Shown here piece by piece: positions 18,914 to 25,685 of a stretch of DNA of 25,698 bases (position 1 is the first letter of the stretch; every line of letters begins with the position of its first letter). Origin of the DNA: an uncultured Rhodocyclaceae bacterium. GTDB taxonomy: Bacteria; Pseudomonadota; Gammaproteobacteria; Burkholderiales; Rhodocyclaceae. Made by a program: the position numbers and the translations under genes. Where the stretch lies: assembly GCA_903930805.1 (NCBI GenBank), contig CAIYZZ010000060.1, positions 1-25,698 of the forward strand, written 5' to 3'. Under the pieces are notes generated by a model. That model had not been told where the DNA came from. It searched no databases and saw only the letters and a list, made by a program, of their open reading frames with translations.

Positions 18914-20287
18914 TCATTTTCCAATGCAAAACCGCCCAAATATCATCCCCAAAAGCTCATCGGCGGTAAATTCCCCGGTGATTCGGGATAGTGATTCCTG
19001 GGCCAGACGCAATTCCTCAGCCGCCAGTTCCAGCTGACCGAGTTGCGTGTTGGCGGCGCTCAGGCGGGCTTCGGCTTCGGCTAGTGCCTCGAGGTGACGC
19101 GCACGGGCAAGCAGTGCGTCTTCGCCGTGGCCGCGCCAGCCCGCGACGCGCAACAGCTCGTCGTGGAGCAGGGCGACACCTTCCCCGCTTTTGGCCGACA
19201 GGGTGAGATGCACCGTGCCGTGATCTTCATGCCGGCCAGCTTCGCGCCGGGCCAGGTCGGCCTTGTTTTCTACCACCACGCGTTTGATGCCGGCCGGCAG
19301 GCGGGCGGTAACGACCTGATCGGCAGGCGTCACGCCGGAACGCGCATCGACGATCTGCAAAATCACGTCGGCCTGCCCGATCTCATTCCAGCTGCGTTCG
19401 ATACCGAGTTTTTCGACGACATCCTCGGTATCGCGCAGGCCGGCCGTATCGATGATGTGGAGTGGAATGCCTTCAACCAGGATGGTCTCGCGCACGGCAT
19501 CGCGCGTGGTGCCAGCAACCTCGGTAACGATGGCGCGCTCCTCGCCCGCGAGCCGGTTCAGGAGTGAGGACTTGCCTACGTTCGGTAGGCCTGCCAGCAC
19601 GACAGTGAGGCCGGAACGCAGCACGCTGCCTTCACGGGCACGGGCGCGCAAGGCGGCCAGATCAACCCGCAGCCGTTCCAGGCGCGGGATGATGTCGGTG
19701 TCGGCAAGCGGATCAATTTCTTCGTCGGGGAAATCGAGCGTTGCCTCAATCAGGCCACGCAGCTCGGCCAGAGCGTCAGTGAGTGCATGCACCGCCTGTG
19801 AAAACTCACCGGTCAGAGAACGCAGGGCGGCACGGGCAGCCTGTGCCGAAGCCGCATCGATCAGGTCGGCAATGCCTTCAGCCTGGGCCAAGTCAATCTT
19901 GTCATTTTCAAAGGCGCGACGCGAAAACTCGCCTGGCTCCGCGAGTCGTGCGCCAAGCTCGACGCAGCGCGCCAGCAATGCATGCATCACCACCGGGCCA
20001 CCGTGGCCGTGCAATTCGAGCACGTCCTCACCGGTGAAGGAATGCGGGGCGGGAAAATAAAGGACTAGGCCTTGGTCGAGCAGAGCACCAGTGTCCGCTA
20101 AAAAGTCGGCGATAGCGGCACGGCGTGGTTGGAACGATTGAGACGGCTTACCGGTCAGTGTCGCGGCCAAAGGCAGCAGCTCACGCCCCGAGACACGCAC
20201 CACACCGATGCCGCCATGCCCGGGTGGTGTGGCGATGGCGGCTATCGTGTTAGTGCGTCCGCACTCAGTGCGCTTTGAGTCCGGCAC
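18914..20287 (-). CDS. mnmE: tRNA modification GTPase MnmE (TrmE)
   Basis: MnmE is the GTPase half of the MnmE-MnmG complex that modifies wobble U34 of tRNAs. The product is 457 residues (E. coli 454). NTIAAIATPPGHGGIGVVRVSG is the formyl-THF-binding N-terminal domain. The G domain follows, with G1 GLPNVGKSS near residues 233-241 and the G3 region DTAGLRDTED. The chain ends in the diagnostic CIGK. The start is awkward: no ATG is available, and the in-frame candidates are GTG at 20287 and TTG at 20293. Both lie inside the last codons of yidC, an overlap of about 23-29 bases. I chose GTG. Confidence 0.95.
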   Translation of the reverse strand: MPDSKRTECGRTNTIAAIATPPGHGGIGVVRVSGRELLPLAATLTGKPSQSFQPRRAAIADFLADTGALLDQGLVLYFPAPHSFTGEDVLELHGHGGPVVMHALLARCVELGARLAEPGEFSRRAFENDKIDLAQAEGIADLIDAASAQAARAALRSLTGEFSQAVHALTDALAELRGLIEATLDFPDEEIDPLADTDIIPRLERLRVDLAALRARAREGSVLRSGLTVVLAGLPNVGKSSLLNRLAGEERAIVTEVAGTTRDAVRETILVEGIPLHIIDTAGLRDTEDVVEKLGIERSWNEIGQADVILQIVDARSGVTPADQVVTARLPAGIKRVVVENKADLARREAGRHEDHGTVHLTLSAKSGEGVALLHDELLRVAGWRGHGEDALLARARHLEALAEAEARLSAANTQLGQLELAAEELRLAQESLSRITGEFTADELLGMIFGRFCIGK

Positions 20288-21902
20288 TTTCAATCATGCG
20301 GTTGACCTGCCACTGCTGGGCGATCGACAGCGTGTTATTCACCGTCCAGTAAAGCACCAGACCGGCCGGGAAGAACAGGAACATGCCGGTGAATACGACC
20401 GGCATCCACAACATGAGCTTGGCCTGCATCGGATCAGGTGGCGTTGGATTTAGTTTGGTCTGGATGAACATCGTGACACCCATTAATAATGGCAACGGAC
20501 CAAACTTTACAAAATGCAAGTCAAACAGTGTGTCAGCTGCCGATAAATCCGTAATCCATAAAATCCAGGGCGCGCCGCGCATTTCAACCGTACCGAGCAA
20601 TACCCAGTAAAGCGCGATGAAAACTGGAATCTGCACAAGAATTGGCAAGCAGCCACCAAGCGGATTGACTTTCTCGCGCTTGTACATCTCCATCATTTCC
20701 TGATTCAGGCGCTGGCGATCGTCAGCGTAGGTTTCCTTCAATTTCATAAGCTTGGGGGTGAGCACACGCATCTTTGCCATCGACTTGTAGCTTGCGGCGG
20801 AGAGCGGAAAGAATGCAGCCTTGAGAAGCACGGTGAGCAAAATGATGGCCCAGCCCCAGTTGCCAGTAAATTTGAACAGCCACTCGAGTACCCAGAACAG
20901 CGGCGCAGCCACCATTGTCAGCCAACCATAATCGACCACCAAGCTAAGCCCGGGAGCGATTTTTTCCAGCTTGTCCTGTTCTTGCGGACCAACGTAGAGC
21001 GGCACGGTCAGCTTGTCGCCGGTCAATGGCACCACTGCACCCACAGCGGTGAGATCGCCACCCAACTGGCGCGTGAAGTATTCGCGTTCGCCGGTGGCTG
21101 GCAGCCAGGCTGAAAAGAAATAGTGTTGCACCAACGCCACCCAGCCGTTGTCGGCCTTGGTCGGGTGCTTGTTCTTTGCCCCGAAGTCGGCGAATTCAAC
21201 CTTCTTGAACTTGTCCTGCTCGGTGTAGATCGCCGCACCGGTGAAGGTTGAAGTACCCATCCGGCTCGCTCCTTCGGGTGCCTTGTTGTCACGCGTCAAC
21301 TGGAAGTAGGCGTGCGCTCCACCCGGCGCAGCGGCACCAACAATCGCGTGTTCGACATCGATCAGGTAACTGCCGCGCTTGAACGCGAATGTTTTGACAA
21401 CCTTGCCGCCTCCTTCGATGGCAGCCTCGAGCGAAACGCGCAACGTATCGTCGCCATCCTTGAGTTCGAGCGCCGCCGCAGGCAACTTCCAGACCGTCTT
21501 GTGATTGGGCAGGCCGGCACCAATCAACCCCGACTGCGCGGCGTAAGCATGCGCCGGGTCGATAAGAACGAAGTTTTCGCCGGCCTTCTCAGTGGCGGGG
21601 TGGTGCAGTAGTTCGAGTCGAACCAGATCACCGCCCTGGGCAGAAATATCAGCGACGACCAGGTCGGTCTTCACTTTCAGCACCGCCGCCGTAGATGGCG
21701 CAGCGGCCGCGGCTCCAGGAACAGCACCCGGCGTAGCAGCAGAAGTCGGCGCTGGCGGGACGGCAACATCACGGCCAGGCGCGGTTGCCTGCGTTGCGGT
21801 AGTCGTTGGTGGGTGCGGCTGACCCTGACGCTGCCAGGCATCCCACAGCATCATCGAAGAAAAGAAAAAGACCAGCAGCAGAATCAGACGTTGGTTGTCC
21901 AT
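20265..21902 (-). CDS. yidC: Membrane protein insertase YidC
   Basis: YidC inserts small membrane proteins, such as subunit c encoded at 3024-3272, alone or with SecYEG. The 545 residues match the Gram-negative form (548 in E. coli). There is an N-terminal anchor (LILLLVFFFSSMMLW), an A/P/T-rich linker at about 30-75, and a large periplasmic beta-sandwich domain. The conserved C-terminal helices follow, with the basic cytoplasmic loop KAAFFPLSAASYKSMAKMR and VQIPVFIALYWVLLGTVEMRGAPW. The start is the ATG at 21902 with no strong ribosome-binding site. It lies between yidD and mnmE in the universal rpmH-rnpA-yidD-yidC-mnmE order. Confidence 0.98.
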   Translation of the reverse strand: MDNQRLILLLVFFFSSMMLWDAWQRQGQPHPPTTTATQATAPGRDVAVPPAPTSAATPGAVPGAAAAAPSTAAVLKVKTDLVVADISAQGGDLVRLELLHHPATEKAGENFVLIDPAHAYAAQSGLIGAGLPNHKTVWKLPAAALELKDGDDTLRVSLEAAIEGGGKVVKTFAFKRGSYLIDVEHAIVGAAAPGGAHAYFQLTRDNKAPEGASRMGTSTFTGAAIYTEQDKFKKVEFADFGAKNKHPTKADNGWVALVQHYFFSAWLPATGEREYFTRQLGGDLTAVGAVVPLTGDKLTVPLYVGPQEQDKLEKIAPGLSLVVDYGWLTMVAAPLFWVLEWLFKFTGNWGWAIILLTVLLKAAFFPLSAASYKSMAKMRVLTPKLMKLKETYADDRQRLNQEMMEMYKREKVNPLGGCLPILVQIPVFIALYWVLLGTVEMRGAPWILWITDLSAADTLFDLHFVKFGPLPLLMGVTMFIQTKLNPTPPDPMQAKLMLWMPVVFTGMFLFFPAGLVLYWTVNNTLSIAQQWQVNRMIESAGLKAH

Positions 21903-21957
21903 TGTGTCGATATGTCAGGAATACATCGGGGTGAGCGGGTAGCGCGGAGGCACCATT

Positions 21958-22179
21958 CTACGGTACAGGATCATGGCCACCCGGATGCCATGGGTGGCAA
22001 CGAACAACTCGCCGTAGCGCAAGCCATAAACCCTTGCCCGGCCCATGGCGCTGCAAGGCTTCAATGGCATAGTGCGAACAGCTCGGGTAAAAACGGCAAC
22101 TAGGCGGCAGGAACGGGCTGATCGCCAATTGATAGCCGCGCACCAGCCAGATAAACGGCTTGGCGAGCGAGGAATTCAT
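21958..22179 (-). CDS. yidD: Membrane protein insertion efficiency factor YidD
   Basis: YidD is a small amphipathic membrane-associated protein that assists YidC-dependent insertion. The 73-residue product has the family hallmarks: an N-terminal helix, [27 protein letters not shown] with its three conserved cysteines, and the C-terminal [13 protein letters not shown]. The usual GGYDPVP is GGHDPVP here, a mild change. The ATG at 22179 overlaps the rnpA stop by 4 nt (ATGA), so translation is coupled. Confidence 0.96.
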   Translation of the reverse strand: MNSSLAKPFIWLVRGYQLAISPFLPPSCRFYPSCSHYAIEALQRHGPGKGLWLALRRVVRCHPWHPGGHDPVP

Positions 22180-22574
22180 GGCACGGCTTTCTGGCTCAAC
22201 TGATCAAACAACACAGTAATCTCGGAACGCCAGCTTGCCCTGGCTGCGCTGTCAAGGATGCGCTTGGGGCGATCAATCGGCTGGGCCAGACGCAATATCA
22301 GATCCATCGACGGCAAACCAGTGCGGCGACGACGGAACAGCTCGCGAGTCTGGCGTTTGATGGCATTGCGTAATACAGCTGCTCGCGCCTGCTTCTTGGG
22401 AATGACCAAACCAAGCCGGGGTCCAGACAGGCCATTGGGCCGGTAATGCAGAGCAAATCGTGCACCACGTAATACCCGCCGCGCCGCGAAAACTTCTGAA
22501 TAGTCCTTGGCCGCCAACAGTCGGTGCCGTTGGCCAAAACCTTCAAGGGAGCTGGGGGTGGCGCTGCTGCTCAA
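22176..22574 (-). CDS. rnpA: Ribonuclease P protein component
   Basis: RnpA is the protein cofactor of RNase P, which removes 5' leaders from tRNA precursors. The 132-residue product carries the RNase P protein signature around [20 protein letters not shown] (usually RNRxKR) and [16 protein letters not shown] before it. No ATG is available near the N-terminus. The best start is TTG at 22574, nine bases after the rpmH stop, giving [20 protein letters not shown]; a start nearer GQRHRLL is possible. Strong coupling to rpmH translation is likely because no clear Shine-Dalgarno sequence precedes it. Confidence 0.93.
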   Translation of the reverse strand: MSSSATPSSLEGFGQRHRLLAAKDYSEVFAARRVLRGARFALHYRPNGLSGPRLGLVIPKKQARAAVLRNAIKRQTRELFRRRRTGLPSMDLILRLAQPIDRPKRILDSAARASWRSEITVLFDQLSQKAVP

Positions 22575-22583
22575 TCAGGCAGC

Positions 22584-22718
22584 TCAAACACCCAGACGCT
22601 GGCGCCCCTTGGCACGACGAGCACGAATAACGGCACGACCGCCTCGGGTACGCATGCGGACGAGGAAACCATGGGTGCGCTTGCGGCGCACAACGGAAGG
22701 TTGATAGGTACGTTTCAT
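22584..22718 (-). CDS. rpmH: 50S ribosomal protein L34
   Basis: L34 is the small, very basic ribosomal protein encoded beside dnaA in most bacteria. The 44-residue product, read directly from the minus strand, begins [20 protein letters not shown] and ends AKGRQRLGV, close to textbook L34. The ATG at 22718 has AAGGA nine bases upstream. A sigma70-like promoter lies at 22748-22777, giving a leader of only about 20-25 bases. Nine bases separate its stop from the rnpA TTG. Confidence 0.98.
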   Translation of the reverse strand: MKRTYQPSVVRRKRTHGFLVRMRTRGGRAVIRARRAKGRQRLGV

Positions 22719-22747
22719 GACCGGGTTCCTTACAAGAAAATCGCGCG

Positions 22748-22777
22748 ATTACAGCCTGTTAGACGGGCCCCTGTCAA
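22748..22777 (-). promoter_or_regulatory. Sigma70-like promoter of the rpmH-rnpA-yidD-yidC genes
   Basis: On the minus strand a perfect -35 TTGACA (22777-22772) is followed after 18 bases by TGTAAT (22753-22748), five of six -10 matches. Initiation near 22741 would leave a short leader ahead of the rpmH Shine-Dalgarno site. This is the best promoter match in the window. It fires away from dnaA. Confidence 0.75.
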
Positions 22778-22796
22778 GTAATTTTTCAACAGGTTG

Positions 22797-22845
22797 TAGC
22801 TAAAATCAGGTCAAAGCTTGTGGATAACTTTGCTGGTTTTAGCTA
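22797..22845. repeat. Imperfect dyad with a DnaA box in its loop (rpmH-dnaA gap)
   Basis: The arms TAGCTAAAATCAG (22797-22809) and CTGGTTTTAGCTA (22833-22845) are complementary at 12 of 13 positions; the odd position is a T-G pair. An inner pair CAAAG (22812-22816) and CTTTG (22828-22832) continues the stem after a two-base bulge. The 11-base loop 22817-22827 holds the DnaA box. No T-run follows on either strand, so it is not a normal terminator. Confidence 0.7.
22819..22827 (-). promoter_or_regulatory. DnaA box (TTATCCACA on the minus strand)
   Basis: TGTGGATAA on the plus strand is the exact complement of the strong E. coli consensus box TTATCCACA. It is the only consensus box I see in the rpmH-dnaA gap. 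It lies between the rpmH promoter and dnaA, so DnaA bound here could repress its own gene and sense replication status. That role is known in other bacteria and only inferred here. Confidence 0.8.
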
Positions 22846-22849
22846 GAAT
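22844..22849 (+). promoter_or_regulatory. Tentative -10 element of a dnaA promoter
   Basis: TAGAAT matches five of six -10 consensus positions. No good -35 lies 16-18 bases upstream: the sequence there (TGGATA) is part of the DnaA box, and TTGTGG is 20 bases away. If real, DnaA bound at 22819-22827 would directly block it. The remaining leader to dnaA is about 100 bases and includes the palindrome at 22864-22877. Confidence 0.3.
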
Positions 22850-22863
22850 GCGCGGCTTGCGTA

Positions 22864-22877
22864 CTGGTCTCGACCAG
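22864..22877. repeat. Short palindrome CTGGTCTCGACCAG in the dnaA leader
   Basis: Six bases, CTGGTC, are mirrored by GACCAG around a two-base centre (or a five-pair stem with a CTCG tetraloop in RNA). It lies 73 bases before the dnaA ATG. It could be a protein-binding site or a leader hairpin; nothing in the sequence decides. Confidence 0.4.
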
Positions 22878-22950
22878 ACAACCGCCATGTGTTGGTATCT
22901 CATATGGTGTCTTGCGCTCCCAAACTAATTACAAAAATTCATAAAGTTAA

Positions 22951-24345
22951 ATGAGTCAATTCTGGACGGACTGTCTGACCCGCTTCGAAAGCGAGTTGCC
23001 GGCGCAACAGTTCAATGCCTGGATCAAGTCACTGCGCGTGGAGACAGATGAGGAAGGGCGACGCTTGCGTCTGTTCGCTCCGAATGGCTTCATTCTGAAG
23101 TGGGTGCGCGATCGCTATCTGGATCGCGTTGAAGTCCTTTCTCGCCAATTTTTCAAAGAACCCTTTACCATCGATCTGCTCCTTGACAATCTACCGTCAC
23201 TCCTAGTTCAGGATGCACCGATCGCTGGGCTTGACGGGGCTACGCTTGGTACGCTTCCCCTGCCTGAAGAGACGGGGTTATCTGTCGAACCAACCCAGTT
23301 GCCGAAAGACTCCCCGGACTACGACAAAACGCGTCTCAACCCAGAGTTCACCTTCGATACACTGGTCACCGGGCGATCCAACGATCTGGCACGTGCAGCG
23401 GCTCAGCAAGTAGCTATAAATCCGGGAGTCTCATACAACCCACTCTTTATTTACGGTGGCGTAGGGCTCGGCAAGACACATTTGGTTCATGCACTTGGCA
23501 ATGAAGTGCTGCGTTATGCGCCAAACAAGGTCATCCGTTACATCCACGCCGAGGATTATTACTCTGACGTAGTACGCGCTTTTCAGCAGAAATCCTTCGA
23601 TGTTTTCAAGCGTACTTACCGAACCCTCGATGTCCTGCTGGTTGATGACATTCAGTTTTTTAACAACAAGGCAAGGACACAGGAAGAATTTTTTTATGTT
23701 TTCAACGCCCTGGTTGAGGCAAAAAAACAGATTGTCATTACTTGCGATACTTATCCAAAAGATATTCAAGGTTTGGAAGAACGCCTGATTTCACGCTTCG
23801 ACTGGGGTTTGACTGTTCAGATTGAGCCTCCAGAACTCGAAATGCGCGTTGCCATTCTCAAAAAGAAGGCCGATAGTGAAGCCATTGTTCTGGGTGATGA
23901 TGTAGCCTTTCTCATTGCCAAACACCTACGTTCCAATGTGCGCGAACTAGAAGGTGCATTGAAAAAAGTACTCGCTTTTTCACGTTTTCACAATCGTCAA
24001 ATAACGCTTGAATTAGCCAAGGAAGCGCTGAAAGACATCATCGGCGCACACAATCGGCAGATTACGCTCGAGGTCATTCAAAAAACCGTTGCTGACTACT
24101 ACAAAATCAAGGTTTCCGACATGTTTTCACAGCGCAGAACACGTGCTGTTGCGCGACCACGGCAAGTTGCCATGTGGTTGGCACGCGATCTGACGCCACA
24201 TAGCCTGCCAGAGATTGGTGACGCCTTTGGCGGCCGTGATCACACCACAGTGATACACGCTTGTCGTACTATCATCGATCTACGTATCAAAGATAATCAC
24301 CTCAACAACGATCTTCTAGTTCTTTCTCAGACCATTAAAGGGTGA
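22951..24345 (+). CDS. dnaA: Chromosomal replication initiator DnaA
   Basis: DnaA binds oriC boxes, melts the duplex and loads the helicase. The 464-residue product has domain I (FWTDCLTRFESELPAQQFNAWI), a short linker at about 90-125, and the AAA+ domain with Walker A GGVGLGKTH at residues 169-177 and Walker B LLVDDIQ near 229-235. The DNA-binding domain IV carries the signature AFGGRDHTTVIHACR near residue 427 onward. The ATG at 22951 has no recognisable Shine-Dalgarno sequence; the 20 bases before it are AT-rich. It is the first plus-strand gene, and its base composition is clearly more AT-rich than the genes to its left. Confidence 0.99.
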   Translation: MSQFWTDCLTRFESELPAQQFNAWIKSLRVETDEEGRRLRLFAPNGFILKWVRDRYLDRVEVLSRQFFKEPFTIDLLLDNLPSLLVQDAPIAGLDGATLGTLPLPEETGLSVEPTQLPKDSPDYDKTRLNPEFTFDTLVTGRSNDLARAAAQQVAINPGVSYNPLFIYGGVGLGKTHLVHALGNEVLRYAPNKVIRYIHAEDYYSDVVRAFQQKSFDVFKRTYRTLDVLLVDDIQFFNNKARTQEEFFYVFNALVEAKKQIVITCDTYPKDIQGLEERLISRFDWGLTVQIEPPELEMRVAILKKKADSEAIVLGDDVAFLIAKHLRSNVRELEGALKKVLAFSRFHNRQITLELAKEALKDIIGAHNRQITLEVIQKTVADYYKIKVSDMFSQRRTRAVARPRQVAMWLARDLTPHSLPEIGDAFGGRDHTTVIHACRTIIDLRIKDNHLNNDLLVLSQTIKG

Positions 24346-24386
24346 AATCATGCATGTATAAGGCTCTTAACATGCACTGGATAAAA

Positions 24387-24395
24387 TGTGAATAA
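24387..24395 (-). promoter_or_regulatory. DnaA box (TTATTCACA on the minus strand)
   Basis: TGTGAATAA on the plus strand reads TTATTCACA on the minus strand, fitting the relaxed consensus TTATNCACA. A weaker box, ACTGGATAA, lies immediately upstream at 24376-24384 in the same orientation, so the two could bind a DnaA pair. Confidence 0.75.
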
Positions 24396-24432
24396 GTTAA
24401 CCTACAAACCAGAATAATGAATTCATGCACAT

Positions 24433-24441
24433 TTATCCACA
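24433..24441 (+). promoter_or_regulatory. DnaA box (TTATCCACA)
   Basis: Exact match to the strong DnaA box consensus, on the plus strand, 38 bases after the minus-oriented box. It is followed within about 35-75 bases by an AT-rich segment, the usual order for a box beside an unwinding element. Confidence 0.8.
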
Positions 24442-24559
24442 ACCCCAGAACATTTTGTACAGAGCTTTAGAAGTACAATAACAAACTGTTTTATATGAAA
24501 TTTATGTCACATTCCACAACGCAACGCGCCCTTCATCATCATCATAAGGACTTTTAGAT

Positions 24560-25663
24560 ATGATCCTATATAAAGGACCCCGTGATCAGTTTCTGACGCC
24601 TTTGCAGTCGGTATGCGGCATTGTCGAAAAACGGCATACGCTACCGATCCTGTCGAACGTGCTGATTGAAAAGTCAGGCGAACGTCTGACGCTTCTGGCA
24701 ACCGATATCGAAATGCAGATTCGTACCGGGACAGTTTCAAGTGGGCCAGAAAGTATTTCTGTTACCGTAGCAGCACGCAAGTTGCAAGATATTTTGCGTT
24801 CCTTACCGGAATCTGCCGAGGTCAGCCTGAATCTCGATGAACGTCGTTTGCAACTAAAAGCCGGGAAAAGTCGTTTCAACTTGCAGACTTTGCCAGCAGA
24901 AGATTTTCCGCGCTTGGCAGAAGCTACAGGCAAGACTACCGTACTAAAAATCACGCAGAAACAGTTCAAACGTCAACTTGCCCTGGTTCAATATGCCATG
25001 GCTCAGCAGGATATTCGTTATTACCTAAACGGCTTATTGCTGGTCGCACATCAGAATGAGTTGCGCCTAGTGGCTACTGACGGCCACCGCTTGGCCTATG
25101 CAAGCGAGGATATCGGAGGACAGAATGAGCGGGTGGAAGTTATTTTGCCGCGCAAGACAGTTCTGGAACTATCACGGCAATTGGTCGATAACGACGAGGC
25201 TCTAGAAATTGCATTGACACCTTCTCAGGCACGTTTTACTTTCGGCAATGTCGAATTTATCAGCAAGCTCATTGATGGCAAGTTTCCAGATTATGAGCGT
25301 GTTATCCCACAAAATCAGACAAAAATAATTCCGCTGGATCGTGCCATGTTGCAGCATTCTCTTCAGCGTGCTGCCATCCTGACCAATGAAAAATTCCGTG
25401 GTGTGCGTCTTGTGCTCGCACCAGGAAGCCTGAAGATCCTGTCGACAAATGCTGAAAATGAGGAAGCTCAGGAAGAGATAGAAGTTGAATATTCAGGCGA
25501 AGAGCTTGATGTTGGTTTCAATGTTAACTATCTGCTTGATGTACTCAATAACGTCAATACCGATAAAGTAGAAATTCGCCTTGCTGATAATAATTCAAGC
25601 GCGTTGATGATGTTGCCGGATAACGATCGTTTCAAATATGTTGTTATGCCCATGCGTATCTGA
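24560..25663 (+). CDS. dnaN: DNA polymerase III beta subunit (sliding clamp)
   Basis: DnaN forms the ring-shaped dimer that holds DNA polymerase III and many other enzymes on DNA. The 367-residue length equals the proteobacterial norm (366 in E. coli). The N-terminal segment VEKRHTLPILSNVLIE and LTLLATDIEMQI are typical of domain I, FISKLIDGKFPDYERVIP of domain II, and the end DRFKYVVMPMRI is the classic C-terminus lining the peptide-binding pocket. The ATG at 24560 has AAGGA upstream at a long spacing of about 11 bases, just after a (TCA)4-like run. It follows the oriC candidate and precedes gyrB. Confidence 0.99.
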   Translation: MILYKGPRDQFLTPLQSVCGIVEKRHTLPILSNVLIEKSGERLTLLATDIEMQIRTGTVSSGPESISVTVAARKLQDILRSLPESAEVSLNLDERRLQLKAGKSRFNLQTLPAEDFPRLAEATGKTTVLKITQKQFKRQLALVQYAMAQQDIRYYLNGLLLVAHQNELRLVATDGHRLAYASEDIGGQNERVEVILPRKTVLELSRQLVDNDEALEIALTPSQARFTFGNVEFISKLIDGKFPDYERVIPQNQTKIIPLDRAMLQHSLQRAAILTNEKFRGVRLVLAPGSLKILSTNAENEEAQEEIEVEYSGEELDVGFNVNYLLDVLNNVNTDKVEIRLADNNSSALMMLPDNDRFKYVVMPMRI

Positions 25664-25685
25664 GGCATCTGATGAGGATTAATGC

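Larger units (their letters stand above)
24346..24559. other. Candidate replication origin (oriC), dnaA-dnaN gap
   Basis: This 214-base AT-rich gap holds two consensus DnaA boxes in opposite orientation (24387-24395 and 24433-24441) and a weaker 7/9 match at 24376-24384. It also has three copies of CATGCA (24349, 24371, 24424) and an AT-rich stretch at about 24476-24515 that could be the unwinding element. TTGTAC (24455-24460) and GTACAA (24473-24478) form a further small dyad. No gene fits here. It lies at the point where gene direction diverges and is flanked by dnaA and dnaN, a common oriC position. The alternative is the rpmH-dnaA gap, with only one box. Confidence 0.65.

Noticed and set aside
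23431..23769. 112-codon minus-strand frame inside dnaA
   Set aside because: Antisense to the AAA+ domain of dnaA, no recognisable motif or start signal; treated as a shadow.
24501..24525. Further DnaA boxes at TTATGTCACA and ATTCCACA
   Set aside because: They match at 6 of 9 or need an inserted base; not called as boxes.
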